Below the pieces are notes generated by a model that did not search any database, was not told the DNA's origin, and saw only the letters and a list, made by a program, of their open reading frames with translations. Positions 26,945-36,429 of a DNA stretch of 64,000 bases are shown here, piece after piece. Origin of the DNA: Streptomyces clavuligerus (GTDB lineage: Bacteria; Actinomycetota; Actinomycetes; Streptomycetales; Streptomycetaceae). Location of the stretch: the NCBI RefSeq assembly GCF_005519465.1, contig NZ_CP027859.1, positions 1-64,000 on the forward strand, read 5' to 3'. The position numbers and the translations under genes are program-made. Position 1 is the stretch's first letter. The number at the start of each line of letters is the position of its first letter.

Positions 26945-28364
26945 CTCCGCCCCCGCCCCGGTGCCGGTGGCGGGCACCGGGCGGTACTGGCTCCGCCCGG
27001 CGGATGCCCGTTCTCGCTGGTCACCGCCCCGGCGACCGCCGGTCACGGCGGAGCGGTCCGCACCGGGGTTCTCTCCCGAGGCCGTCCGGGCGGACTTCCC
27101 GATCCTGGCGCACCAGGCCGGCGGGGAGCGGCTGATCTGGCTGGACAACGCGGCCACCACACAGAAGTCACGTCAGGTCATCGACGCGATCAGCGGCTTC
27201 TACACGAGCCGCAACTCCAATGTGCACCGGGGCGCGCACCCCCTGGCGATCGCCGCGACCGAGGAGTACGAGGAGGCCAGGGCGGCCGTCGCCCGCTTCC
27301 TGGGCACTGCGGACCCCGCCGGGATCGTCTTCGTCCGGGGGGCGACGGAGGCCATCAACCTGGTCGCCCACAGCTGGGGCCGAAGCGCCCTGGGCCCGGG
27401 GGACGAGATCGTGCTGACCGCCCTGGAACACCATTCGAACATCGTCCCCTGGCAGGTGCTCGCCCAAGAGCGCGGCGCCGTCCTGCGGGTGGTGCCGCTC
27501 GACGCCCGGGGCGATCTCGACCAGGCCGCCTACCGGCGGCTGCTGGGGCCGCGGACCCGGCTCGTCGCCCTCACCCAGGTCTCCAATGTCCTCGGCACGG
27601 TGGTGCCGGTCGCCGGGATGGCCGACGAGGCACACCGGCACGGGGCGCTGACCCTGGTCGACGGCGCGCAGGCGGTCGGCCGGTTTCCTGTCGACGTCCA
27701 GCGTCTCGGCGCCGACTTCTACGTCCTGTCCGGGCACAAGATGTTCGGGCCCACCGGCATCGGCGCGCTGTACGCCAGGCCCGGGCTGCTCGACACCATG
27801 GCGCCCTGGCAGACCGGCGGCGGAATGATCGAGACCGTCTCCTTCGAGAACAGCACCTACGCCCCCGTTCCCCAGAGGTTCGAAGCGGGCACCGGACCCA
27901 TCGCGGAAGCTGTCGGGCTGCGGGCGGCCATCGGCCATCTGCACTCCCTGGACCGCCACGCCGCAGCGGTCCACGAGGAGGAACTCACCCGGCACCTCGC
28001 CGAACGACTGGCCGCGCTCCCCGGCGTCCGTGTCGTGGGAAATCCTCGGCGCCGGGTGGGCGCCGTCCCGTTCCTCCTCGACGGAGTCCCGCCCGACGCC
28101 GTCGCCACCGCGCTCGGCCGGCGGGGGATCGCCGTCCGCTCCGGCCATCACTGCGCCCAGCCCGCACTGCGCCACTTCGGACTGGACAGCGTGGTCCGGC
28201 CCTCGCTCGCGCTCTACAACACCCACGCCGACATCGACTCCCTCGCCCTGGCGGTCGGCGCGCTCGGCCGGTCCGGGGCGCCGCCTCTGGCCCCGCCGGT
28301 CACGGCTGACAGCCCCGCGCCCGGCCGCTCCACCCCGCATCCCCTCCCGGAGGAGTTCGTATGA
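26931..28364 (+). CDS. SufS-type cysteine desulfurase, probable encapsulin cargo
   Basis: 477 aa, PLP-dependent class V aminotransferase fold. It has FPILAHQ...LDNAATTQK, PLP lysine in SGHKMFGPTG (Lys270) and catalytic Cys408 in RSGHHCAQP, so it should release sulfur from cysteine as persulfide. Compared with a ~410-aa SufS it has an N-terminal extension of about 45 residues rich in Pro/Ala/Arg and a ~27-residue Pro-rich tail, the kind of disordered extension that targets cargo into family 2 encapsulins. It starts inside the shell gene (14-base overlap) and overlaps the next gene by 4. Cysteine desulfurase is an established cargo of SrpI-type shells; here encapsulation is inferred. Confidence 0.88.
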   Translation: MIFADSAPAPVPVAGTGRYWLRPADARSRWSPPRRPPVTAERSAPGFSPEAVRADFPILAHQAGGERLIWLDNAATTQKSRQVIDAISGFYTSRNSNVHRGAHPLAIAATEEYEEARAAVARFLGTADPAGIVFVRGATEAINLVAHSWGRSALGPGDEIVLTALEHHSNIVPWQVLAQERGAVLRVVPLDARGDLDQAAYRRLLGPRTRLVALTQVSNVLGTVVPVAGMADEAHRHGALTLVDGAQAVGRFPVDVQRLGADFYVLSGHKMFGPTGIGALYARPGLLDTMAPWQTGGGMIETVSFENSTYAPVPQRFEAGTGPIAEAVGLRAAIGHLHSLDRHAAAVHEEELTRHLAERLAALPGVRVVGNPRRRVGAVPFLLDGVPPDAVATALGRRGIAVRSGHHCAQPALRHFGLDSVVRPSLALYNTHADIDSLALAVGALGRSGAPPLAPPVTADSPAPGRSTPHPLPEEFV

Positions 28365-29191
28365 CCATCACGACCACCTGGTACGAGCGTTCCACCGCCG
28401 CTCACCCCGACCCCGGTGCCGCGTACGACCGTCTCGCGGTACCGGCGATCTTCCATCCCTGGGCCGCCTTCCTCGTCGGCGCCATCGGCCCCCGCCCCGG
28501 TGGACGGGCCCTCGATGTCGCCTGCGGCCCGGGTACGCTGGTGCGCGTCCTCGCCGGTCAGCTCGGCGAGTCCGGCGCTGTCACCGGCACTGACATCAAC
28601 CCGTCCATGCTGGACGCGGCGAACGCCAGGGCCGCCGTGGCCGGGGCCCCGCAGGACTACCACCTCAGCGGCGCTGCCCCGCTGGAGGGCATCGACGACG
28701 GCGCCTTCGACCTGATCACCTGCCAGCAGGGGTTCCAGTTCTTCCCCGACCGGCCCGCCGCCGCGGCGGAGTGGTACCGGGTCGGCAGGCCCGGCGCCAC
28801 CCTCGCCGTCGCCTTCTGGTCCGCCATCGACCACAACCCCCTCTTCGACGCGCTCCACCACGCCGTGGCCACCGTCCTCGGGCCCGACCGGACCGGATGC
28901 TTCACCGAACCGTGCAGCCTCTCCCCCGAGGAGGCCGTACGGGCCGTCGAAGACGCTGGATTCACCGGAGTACGGCAGTATCGCGCCACCTTGTCCGTCA
29001 CCTTCCCCGGCGGCACCGACGACCTGATGTGCCTCTACCGCATCTCCAGCCTCGCCGAGACGGTCGCCGCCCTGGACCCCGACGAGCACCTCGCCCTGGA
29101 GGCCACCATCCACGAGCGGCTCGCCCCGTATCAGGAGGGAACCGCCGTCACCCTCCCCACCAGCACCGAAATCCTCCTCGCCACCCGCTGA
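28361..29191 (+). CDS. SAM-dependent methyltransferase in the encapsulin operon
   Basis: 276 aa; ATG overlaps the desulfurase stop (ATGA). Motif I is ALDVACGPGTLVRVL, followed by GTDINPSMLDAA, and FDLITCQQGFQFFPDRPAAA; it resembles UbiE/MenG-like class I enzymes. Substrate unknown. Tight coupling to shell and desulfurase suggests it acts in the same pathway, for example on a sulfur-containing product, or is a second cargo. It has no disordered extension, so if it works with the compartment it probably acts outside it. Confidence 0.85.
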   Translation: MTITTTWYERSTAAHPDPGAAYDRLAVPAIFHPWAAFLVGAIGPRPGGRALDVACGPGTLVRVLAGQLGESGAVTGTDINPSMLDAANARAAVAGAPQDYHLSGAAPLEGIDDGAFDLITCQQGFQFFPDRPAAAAEWYRVGRPGATLAVAFWSAIDHNPLFDALHHAVATVLGPDRTGCFTEPCSLSPEEAVRAVEDAGFTGVRQYRATLSVTFPGGTDDLMCLYRISSLAETVAALDPDEHLALEATIHERLAPYQEGTAVTLPTSTEILLATR

Positions 29192-29208
29192 TCCCGTCGG
29201 TCGACAGC

Positions 29209-29262
29209 CGCTGATCCGCCGACGGCTCTCCGAGGAGCCGACGACTCTCCGAGGATCAGCAG
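29209..29262 (+). terminator. Hairpin after the encapsulin operon
   Basis: CTGATC at one end pairs with GATCAG at the other, and an inner CGGCTC/GAGCCG stem with a short loop lies between. It begins about 18 bases after the methyltransferase stop, so it likely ends the operon transcript. Confidence 0.5.
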
Positions 29263-29606
29263 GCAGGTTCGCCGTCGGCACCCGGCCGGGTCGGCGGCGG
29301 CGAGCCGATGCCCTGCTGGGGGGAGGGCGGGCGGCAGCGGCGACGATGCGGGCGTGTGCGGAGGTGTGCTCAAGCAGGGAGGTCAGCCGGGCGACGGTGA
29401 CGGGCGCTGTACGTGGGCGCCGATCGCGTCCTCGATGGACGATGACCGAGACGGGAGCCCCGCTGACCTGAGCCTCGCGACAGGGGCTCAGGTCAGCCTT
29501 TGAGCCACCTCGCCGAGACGCTGCGCCGAAACCTCCGGAGCGAGCACCGCCAACTACCGGCGCGCGGTGTCCCAGTCGTGCCACGCGCCGAGCACCCGAG
29601 GGGTCA
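29263..29606. other. Intergenic, no confident gene
   Basis: A minus-strand frame gives PVTVARLTSLLEHTSAHARI, which is protein-like but isolated. No start, ribosome binding site or family support. Confidence 0.3.
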
Positions 29607-29765
29607 TCACGACTGCTGATCCGCAGCTTCCCATTGCCTCTTGCATTCCTGCCACCGAGGCAGGGGCGACGGCAACTCGCCCGCCTTCGCCCTCCGGGTC
29701 TCGACCTCCCCGGCGATGCGCCGACGCTGGAGTTCGGTGAGGGCTTCGTTCGTGATCGACTTCAT
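29607..29765 (-). CDS. Small hypothetical charged protein
   Basis: A 52-aa product starting MKSITNEALTELQRRRIAGE and ending WQECKRQWEAADQQS, highly helical and charged, with one Cys. The frame is open further upstream without protein-like sequence. Ribosome binding site is weak (GCGGA close to ATG). Could be a genuine small protein or the tail of a lost gene. Confidence 0.35.
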   Translation of the reverse strand: MKSITNEALTELQRRRIAGEVETRRAKAGELPSPLPRWQECKRQWEAADQQS

Positions 29766-29820
29766 TTCCGCCGGAGATTCACCCTCCCTCTCAACGGGCG
29801 GCCTCGCGCCAGCAGCACGG

Positions 29821-30438
29821 TCAGCCCGCCGTGTGGCCGGTTGCTGCCGGGCGTCCACCGTGCTGGAACCACTCCGGCGCCAGAATCGACATCACTGTCG
29901 CGTCCACCCGTTCGCCCTCCCAGAGCAGTGCGTCACGCAGTACGCCCTCGGCGACGAACCCCGCCTTCTCGTAGGCGCGGCGGGCTCGCGGGTTGAACGC
30001 GTAGACCTCCAGCGAGATGCGGTGCAGCCCCAGCTTCTCGAAGCCGTAGCCGACGGTCAGACGGGTCGCCTCCGTCCCCAGACCGGATCCATAAGTCCCG
30101 GGCACCAGACAGATGCGGAAGCTGCAGCTCTCGTTGCCCGGGTCCCACCCGTTGAGGACCGCCTCGCCGACGACGCTCCCCGTCGCCAGATCGACCACCG
30201 CCAGGTCCAGCCGGTCGTCCTGCTGCCGGCGGCTGTCGTACCAGGCGTGTATGCGCCCCTCATCGAGTGCCCCGTCGTCATGACTGCCGGTCAGCCGTGA
30301 CGTCTCGGCGTCCATGAGCATGGGCATCAGCGCAGGCACGTCATCGGCCGTGACCGGCCGGAGCAGTACCTGCTCCCCGCCCAGCGACGGCTTGCTGAGG
30401 AAATCCGGGCGCGAAGCATCTCGAACATGATCAACCAT
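29821..30438 (-). CDS. GNAT-family N-acetyltransferase (RimJ-like)
   Basis: 205 aa. It begins with the RimJ/RimL pattern LLRPVTADDVPALMPM. The acetyl-CoA site is FRICLVPGTYGSGLGTEATR, followed by the family's LGLHRISLEVYAFNPRARRA, YEKAGFVAEGVLRDALLW and a C-terminal DATVMSILAPEW. Such enzymes acetylate protein N-termini or small amines; the target here is unknown. The ATG at 30438 fits the family's N-terminus although the ribosome binding site is poor. Monocistronic. Confidence 0.87.
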   Translation of the reverse strand: MVDHVRDASRPDFLSKPSLGGEQVLLRPVTADDVPALMPMLMDAETSRLTGSHDDGALDEGRIHAWYDSRRQQDDRLDLAVVDLATGSVVGEAVLNGWDPGNESCSFRICLVPGTYGSGLGTEATRLTVGYGFEKLGLHRISLEVYAFNPRARRAYEKAGFVAEGVLRDALLWEGERVDATVMSILAPEWFQHGGRPAATGHTAG

Positions 30439-30976
30439 GACCGCATTGTGCCCGACCGACCCACCCGACAGCCCCCCGATAAATGCCACAGACCCCTTGC
30501 GACCAGGGACACAGGGCCTCAAGGAGGAGCGGGTGTGGCTCGAACCCCACGACGAACCCGCCCAGCAGCTCCGCCGTCTCGTCCTGCACCTCGCCGAGGA
30601 CGGTGGCCGACGCGCGGCGACGGCTGGACGGAAGGCGCGGCGGACGCCGGCGGAGATGGCTCCCGGCGACGTCCGCCAGCCCCTGTCCACGCTCACCTCC
30701 ACCGGTCGTGGGGGTACCCGATGACCGCGACCGCGACCCGGATGACCGACGAGCAGCGCCGGAAGTTGCCGGAGCGGGTCCGTGAGGTCGGCAAGCGGTC
30801 CGTGAGCAGGCCGCGGTAAGCGCCCTGGCCCTGGCCAGGGCGCTCCGCGGGCCACACCACGTGCCGACTGCCTCCCTCGCGCCCGCACCCGCCTCAGGCA
30901 CATATGCCTCGGGGCGGGCGCGGGGGTGCGGGGAGCCGGACAGACCGGAATCCACCCTCACCGGACGGGAGATCTG
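30439..30976. other. Intergenic with short decayed frames
   Basis: A plus-strand frame reads WLEPHDEPAQQLRRLVLHLA near 30535-30594, and a 33-codon frame starts at 30721 (MTDEQRRKLPERVREVGKRS inside it). Both look like leftovers of small genes. Nothing can be assigned. Confidence 0.3.
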
Positions 30977-31219
30977 ATGACGCTTGCTTTCACCCCCGCC
31001 AAGGCCCAGCTGCTCGCCGAGCAGACGCACGCCTACCACCACGAACACTCCCAGGGGGTGGCGGCGGACGGCCCGAACCGTGTCCGGTTCGTGTTCGGGC
31101 CGTTCACCGGGCAGGCAGCGGGGCCGTCCCGGCCCCGGGTCCGGCCCGCGAACGGTCTGCCGGACCCGGGTGGAGAGAGGTACGGACCGGCAGACGGGCT
31201 ACCGGCTACCGGCTACCGG
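30977..31219 (+). pseudogene. 5' fragment of an unknown gene, cut by the subtilisin locus
   Basis: Good start (GGGAG 5 bases before ATG) and protein-like first ~46 residues: MTLAFTPAKAQLLAEQTHAY, then HHEHSQGVAADGPNRVRFVF, GPFTGQ. After that the frame turns to low-complexity Pro/Gly/Arg, passes an 8-bp perfect hairpin (31119-31137) and a TACCGGC tandem repeat (31200-31226), and then runs antisense into the protease gene. The gene is probably truncated. Confidence 0.35.
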
Positions 31220-31226
31220 CTACCGG
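31200..31226. repeat. Tandem repeat, TACCGGC x ~3.9
   Basis: Four consecutive 7-base units (the last imperfect) at the 3' end of the subtilisin gene; its TAG stop (31220-31222) lies inside the repeat. Confidence 0.8.
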
Positions 31227-34200
31227 GCGAAGTACGCGTCGATCACCTTCACCGAGCCCTTGTTGCCCGCGGTGTCCTGGAAGGACGCCCGCAGCGAGAC
31301 GCTCGCGCCCTTCGCGGGGGTCTTCACCGTGATCCGGCCGTCGGTGACCGTGGCCTTCCGCCAGCTCCTGCCACGGTCGGTGGAGAACTCGACGGTCAGC
31401 TTCCGGAGCTTCTGCCCGGCGGCTGCGCCGTCGACGGTGACCGGGAAGGTCAGGGACCTGCCCGCCGGGACGGTGCTGTCGAGCGCGGTGTCCGCGCCGA
31501 AACGGACGGTCGACAGGGGCAGCCGGTTCCAGGTGTCGCCCGTCGTCCGCGCGGAGCGGAAGGTGTAGCTCGCCTCGACGGAGCTGCTGGCACGGGCCAC
31601 GTCCGGGGTGCGGGTGTCGAAGGTCTTCAGTGTGTATTCGGCCTTGGCGGCCGGGACCGTGAGGTTCTCGACGCTCCCCAGTGACTCGTTGTGCGAGGCG
31701 ACCTTGGTCGAGCCGCGGTACAGCTCGATACGGCTGTCGGCCGCGAAGCGGCCGTCGTGGTTGTCGCCGTCGGCGAAGCTGGGGATGTCACCGGCGATCT
31801 CGTTGCCCCTGCGGTGGAGTCCCGGGCCGCCGCTGAGGGACGGGGAGGCGACGGCGGAACCGAAGTCCATCCGGTAGGTCCTGCCGGGACGGAAGTCCTT
31901 CCCCGCGCGGTCGGGCGTCCAGTGGCCGACATCGGAGCCGTAGAAGCCGCCCTCGTCCATCCAGGTGACCTGGTCGTACGCCAGGAACCAGTCGATCCTG
32001 CCCTGGGCGGCCAGGTGCACGGTGTGCCGGTACGGCAGCTTCTTCAGGTCCAGCGGGGTGAAGAAGCCCGCGAACCTCCCGCCGTCGAGGGAGTAGTAGG
32101 AACTCAGCTTGCCGAGGCGGTTCTTCGCCGAGCCGCCCATCCCCGCCCGGACCGTGGCGAAGTCACCCGCCTTGTACTGCTTGGTGTAGCCGGTGGAGAG
32201 CTTGCCGACCTTGCCGCCGGACGCGGTGCGGAACTCCTCGGTGTCGCCCTTCGCCGCGGTCGGCTTGGCCCAGGTGGTGTACCACTCCTCGCTCAGGGGG
32301 AGATCGGTGACCTTCGGGCCGATCTGTGCGGTGCGCAGGCCCTCCATGGTGCGGGCCAGATAGTTCCGCCGGGTGTGGAAGCCGCTGTCCGGCCGCCCGA
32401 TCTCGGCGGTGGTGCCGATAAAGGTCGGCTTGGCCTTCGCGTCGCCGACACTGAACGTGACCGGCTTGGCGGCGCGCGCGTCCACGGTCAGCTCCATGGC
32501 ACGGTCGACCGTCAGCCGGGGCTGCGTGAGGAGGTCGACGCCCTTGGCGGCGTCCCGGGGGTCGAGGGTGTTGGTGGCCTGGAGAGTGTAGGTGCCCTTG
32601 GGCGCGCGGATCACGGCGATGCCCGCGTCCCGGTCCTTCCAGGTCATCCCGTACCAGCCACGGCTGTACAGCTCGGTGGCGAAGTCGCGGCCCGGGGCAC
32701 CGTCACGCCCGATATGACGGACGGTCACCTCATAGGACTCCACCTCCAGATCGACCGAGGCGGTGGTCCGTACGGTCTGCCCGCCGCCGGTCGCGGCGAC
32801 GGAGGCGGTGTGGAGGCCGCTGCCGCCCTGGCGGGTGTCGGCGGTGAGGCCGACGGACGCGGTGCCGCCCGCCGGGACGATCACCTTCTCCGCGCCGAGG
32901 GTGAAGAGGCCGTCCGGGGCGGGACTGCCGTCGGAGCGGTGGGTACGGAGGGCCAGATCGAGGGTGATGTCCCCGGTACCGAGATTGCGGTACGTGATCT
33001 GCCGGGTCTCCACCTTGTTGTCGGAGTGCGGGTAGAGCTGGCGCTCGAAGGTGGTGGTGGGCCGGTCGGCGATCACGCTCTGCTCCAGCGCCGCGCCGAC
33101 CGCGATCCGTCCGCTGCCCTGGAGGTGCGGAAGGGCGCCGACGTCCTGCGCCGAACCGCTCAGCACGGCCTTCAGCTCCTTCGCGCCCCACCCCGGGTTC
33201 TTCTGCTTGAGCAGGGCCGCGGCGCCCGCGGCGTGCGGGGCGGCCATCGAGGTGCCTTCGATGGTCAGATAGCCCTCGGGGCTCTCTCCCACCTGCTGCT
33301 CGATCACACTGCCCTTCACGGAGGCGGCGGTGATGCCCACTCCGGGGGCGGCGACATCGGGCTTGAGGGCGCCCGAGTCCCGTACCGGTCCGACGCCGGA
33401 GAAGTCCGCGGGCCGGTCCTGGTCGTCGGTGGCGCCGACGGTGAGGGCGTGCTCGGCGGAGCCCGGGGAGCCGATGCCCGCGGTGGCGCCGTTACCCGCG
33501 GCGATGGCGAAGAGGACGTTCCGTTCCTGGGACAGCCGGTTGACGACCTCTTCCAGGGGATCGATCCCGGGCTGGTCCTCCTTGCCGAGGCTGAGGTTGA
33601 GGATGTCCGCGTTCTGCGCCACGGCCCACTCCACCCCCGCGACGATCTCCGAGTCCAGTCCTTCGCCCTTGTCGTTGAGGACCTTGGCGCTGATCACCCG
33701 GGCGCCCGGGGCGACGCCCCGGTGCGCGGCGGACTTGACACCGCCGCCCGCCGCGATCGAGGCCACATGGGTGCCGTGGCCGTAGCGGTCCTTGGTGTCG
33801 GACGAGTCACTGAAGTTGCGGGCGGCGCTCACCCGGCCCCGGAGATCGGGGTGGGTGTCGTCCACCCCGGTGTCCAGTACGGCGATGGTGACGCCCGCAC
33901 CGTCGAACCCGGCCTGCCACGCCTTCGGCGCGCCGATCTTGGCGGTGCTGGTGGAGAGCGTGGCGCGGTTGACGCCGTCGAGCCAGATCCGGCTGATGCC
34001 GGGGGCGGTGGTACGGGCGCCGTCCGCCCGCCCGGCGGTGAGCGACTCCCACAGGTCGTCGGCCCGGCCGCCGGGGACGGTGACGGCCTCCGCGTTCAGG
34101 GCCGTCAGCGTCCGCCGGACCTCGGTGCCGTCGGCGCGCACCCCGGCGCGGGCGCCCGCCGCGGCCCGGCCCTTGTCGTAGCCGACGATCAGGCGCAGCC

Positions 34201-34648
34201 CGGCGCGGTGGGCGGCGCGGTTGCGGGGCTCGGCGAGTTCGGTGACGTCGAACAGCCGCCGGTCGAGCCGGCCGCTGTCGAGGAGGGCGCGGACATCGGC
34301 CGGGACCACGATGGAGTGGCCCCGCTCGGTACGGATCTGGACGGGAATCCGCTCCCGGCCCTCGGCGGGCCGGAAACCGGTCACCTGGCCCCGCTGCTCA
34401 CCTTCGGTGGCGACGCTGACCCGGTCGCCGGTGATGAGGGTCAGGGTGACGGACCGGGCCGGTTTCCGGGTCTTCCTCTTGTCCGGATTCTGCTGTGTGT
34501 GCTGGGTCTGCTGCGTCTGCTGGGTGGGGCCGTCGGCGGCGGACGGCTGGGCGGCGCTCGGCGTCGCGGAGGTCATTCCGGCGAGCAGAGCGACCGATAT
34601 CGCCGCGGTGAGCGCGGCGATACCCAGGCCATGGGGTTTCGCAAGCAA
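31220..34648 (-). CDS. Large secreted subtilisin-like (S8) serine protease
   Basis: 1142 aa from a TTG start at 34648 (GGGGG just upstream; no ATG or GTG precedes the signal peptide). Signal peptide is about residues 1-30. A Gln/Thr-rich linker and a prodomain follow. The catalytic triad is Asp ~258 (AVLDTGVDDTHPDL), His ~292 (GHGTHVASIAAGG) and Ser ~467 (GTSMAAPHAAGAAA). The ~650-residue C-terminal part has no PA domain and is probably beta-rich processing and anchoring domains. Extracellular protein degradation is the likely role. TTG start suggests modest translation. Confidence 0.9.
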   Translation of the reverse strand: MLAKPHGLGIAALTAAISVALLAGMTSATPSAAQPSAADGPTQQTQQTQHTQQNPDKRKTRKPARSVTLTLITGDRVSVATEGEQRGQVTGFRPAEGRERIPVQIRTERGHSIVVPADVRALLDSGRLDRRLFDVTELAEPRNRAAHRAGLRLIVGYDKGRAAAGARAGVRADGTEVRRTLTALNAEAVTVPGGRADDLWESLTAGRADGARTTAPGISRIWLDGVNRATLSTSTAKIGAPKAWQAGFDGAGVTIAVLDTGVDDTHPDLRGRVSAARNFSDSSDTKDRYGHGTHVASIAAGGGVKSAAHRGVAPGARVISAKVLNDKGEGLDSEIVAGVEWAVAQNADILNLSLGKEDQPGIDPLEEVVNRLSQERNVLFAIAAGNGATAGIGSPGSAEHALTVGATDDQDRPADFSGVGPVRDSGALKPDVAAPGVGITAASVKGSVIEQQVGESPEGYLTIEGTSMAAPHAAGAAALLKQKNPGWGAKELKAVLSGSAQDVGALPHLQGSGRIAVGAALEQSVIADRPTTTFERQLYPHSDNKVETRQITYRNLGTGDITLDLALRTHRSDGSPAPDGLFTLGAEKVIVPAGGTASVGLTADTRQGGSGLHTASVAATGGGQTVRTTASVDLEVESYEVTVRHIGRDGAPGRDFATELYSRGWYGMTWKDRDAGIAVIRAPKGTYTLQATNTLDPRDAAKGVDLLTQPRLTVDRAMELTVDARAAKPVTFSVGDAKAKPTFIGTTAEIGRPDSGFHTRRNYLARTMEGLRTAQIGPKVTDLPLSEEWYTTWAKPTAAKGDTEEFRTASGGKVGKLSTGYTKQYKAGDFATVRAGMGGSAKNRLGKLSSYYSLDGGRFAGFFTPLDLKKLPYRHTVHLAAQGRIDWFLAYDQVTWMDEGGFYGSDVGHWTPDRAGKDFRPGRTYRMDFGSAVASPSLSGGPGLHRRGNEIAGDIPSFADGDNHDGRFAADSRIELYRGSTKVASHNESLGSVENLTVPAAKAEYTLKTFDTRTPDVARASSSVEASYTFRSARTTGDTWNRLPLSTVRFGADTALDSTVPAGRSLTFPVTVDGAAAGQKLRKLTVEFSTDRGRSWRKATVTDGRITVKTPAKGASVSLRASFQDTAGNKGSVKVIDAYFAR

Positions 34649-35153
34649 CTTTCCCCCTGGAAGGTCGTGGTCGGGGACGGCTGGTACCGCCGTCCTGCCC
34701 GCTGGAACCGGCTGGAGGGCCGCGCTGGTTGGCGCACTGTCCGTGAATGGCCGGAAACCGTTGCTGCGGCAGGGCCCGGCCGACGAAGGGGCGCAGGTCG
34801 GCCGCCGATGCCCGGGTCCGCACCCGGCTGATGGGATCACGCCAACCCGGTCGGGAGCGGCCCAGCGGAAGTACGGGCGCACGTGTCCTGATTCGTCCAG
34901 GGGACCGGCGCCGTGGACGGCACCAGGCCGCTTATCCGTCCGCCAGCTGCCCGTGGCGCTGGTAGGGCTTCTCGTCGGGGGTGGAGGTTGGTCCGGGCGC
35001 GCCACCGGGGGACGCCGAGGGTGAGGTTGTCACGCCCGGCTCGGACCGGGCGTCAGGGGTGTCCCGTCACCTGATACCCCGGCTGGCCGCCGCGGCCACG
35101 GTCCCGTGCGAGTGGGCGTGAACGACGGAAGCGGCGGCCCGACAGCATCGGCG
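34649..35153. other. Intergenic upstream of the subtilisin gene
   Basis: About 500 bases with no convincing gene. It should contain the promoter of the minus-strand protease gene; no clear elements were picked out. Confidence 0.4.
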
Positions 35154-35198
35154 CACCTGCCCCGCCACACCTCGGGCCGAGGTGTGGCGGGGCAGGTG
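35154..35198 (-). terminator. Very strong 22-bp hairpin
   Basis: 35154-35175 is the exact reverse complement of 35177-35198. It lies 24 bases after the stop of the minus-strand serine hydrolase gene, so it is its terminator. Confidence 0.85.
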
Positions 35199-35221
35199 TT
35201 TGCCAAGAACGTCCGCGTCCG

Positions 35222-36364
35222 TCAGCGGCACAGTGCCTTGTCCACGACCGCCACCGCCCGCGCGGTCGTCGCGCCGTCCGGGATGGTGGTGACCGTGACG
35301 TTCACCGCGCGGCCGTCCGCGGTGACACCGCCGAGCGTGCTGAAGCCGGGGATGCCGCCGCCGTGGCCCCAGTAGTGGCCGCCGCAGCTCAGCGGGGTGC
35401 TCTGGACGCCCAGGCCGTAGCGGGCGCCGGTCGGGGCCTCGGGGTCGACCGGGACCGTGTCACGCATCTCGGCGAGCTGGGCCGGAGCGAGGAGGCGGCC
35501 GGAGAAGAGCGCACTGTAGAAACGGTTGAGGTCACTGTTGGTGGAGACCATGGCGCCCGCCGCCCAGCCCCAGGAGGGGTCCATCTTGGTGAAGTCACGC
35601 CAGGGGCCGTCGGTGGCGAGCTTCTGATAGCCGTGCGGGTGCTTGCCCCGGATCGACATGTCGCCGGGCGCCGGGAGATAGGTGTGGCGCAGCCCGACGC
35701 GGTCGGCGATCCGCTTCTCGATCTCCTCGCCCAGCGGGCGGCCCGTCACCTTCTGCACGAGCAGTCCGGCGACGACGTAGTTGGTGTTGCTGTACGACCA
35801 CTTCGCCCCGGGAGCGAAGTCGGCCGGGCGGTCGAGGGCGCGGTCGAGCAGTTCGCGGGGCTCGTAGTAGCGGTGCGGATCGGCGAGCGCCGCCTGCTTG
35901 TCCAGGTACTCGGGGAGTCCGCTGGTGTGCTGGAGGAGCTGGCGGACCGTGATCTTCCGGCCGTCGATGCCCTCACCGCGCAGCAGCCCGGGAAGGTAGG
36001 TGTCCACCGGCTCGTCAAGGGCGACCTTGCCCTCGCCGACCAGTTGCAGCACGACCGTCGCCGTGAACGCCTTGGTGTTGCTGCCGATCCGGATCGAGCC
36101 GTCGCGGGGCACCTTGGCACCGGTCGCCAGGTTGCCGACGCCTGAGGTGTAGTGCCGTACCTTGCCGTCGGCCTGTACGACCCCGGCCAGGGCGCCGGGC
36201 GCACCGCCGGCGCGGACCAGGGTGTCCAGCTCCCGCTGTACGGGGTCGGGGGTGCGGGCGGTGGTCCCCGCGGAGGCCGCGGGGGCGGTGGCGAGGCCCG
36301 CGGTGAGGGCGGCGAGCGCGGTCAGCGTGGCCGCTCGGAAGGCGGCGCGGGGGGATACGGACAT
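35222..36364 (-). CDS. Secreted serine hydrolase (beta-lactamase / D,D-peptidase family)
   Basis: 380 aa with Sec signal peptide (1-32, ending APAASAG). Serine beta-lactamase-fold motifs are SxxK as SNTK (Ser95, Lys98), YSN in KWSYSNTNYVVAG, and HGGG near residue 340 (GHYWGHGGGIPGF). Related to Streptomyces R61 D-alanyl-D-alanine carboxypeptidase and esterases. Probably acts on cell-wall peptides or as a penicillin-binding hydrolase. ATG 36364 has AGGGAG upstream. It lies 65 bases after the MMPL gene on the same strand and could be co-transcribed. Confidence 0.88.
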   Translation of the reverse strand: MSVSPRAAFRAATLTALAALTAGLATAPAASAGTTARTPDPVQRELDTLVRAGGAPGALAGVVQADGKVRHYTSGVGNLATGAKVPRDGSIRIGSNTKAFTATVVLQLVGEGKVALDEPVDTYLPGLLRGEGIDGRKITVRQLLQHTSGLPEYLDKQAALADPHRYYEPRELLDRALDRPADFAPGAKWSYSNTNYVVAGLLVQKVTGRPLGEEIEKRIADRVGLRHTYLPAPGDMSIRGKHPHGYQKLATDGPWRDFTKMDPSWGWAAGAMVSTNSDLNRFYSALFSGRLLAPAQLAEMRDTVPVDPEAPTGARYGLGVQSTPLSCGGHYWGHGGGIPGFSTLGGVTADGRAVNVTVTTIPDGATTARAVAVVDKALCR

Positions 36365-36429
36365 GAGTTGCTCCCTTGTGTCGGGTCGGCCCCGGCCCTT
36401 TCGTCGGTCGGGCCTGGGCCAGGGGTGGA

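Noticed and set aside
31691..34831. 1046-codon plus-strand frame opposite the subtilisin
   Set aside because: Gly/Val/Ala-rich shadow of a gene with a full catalytic triad on the other strand.
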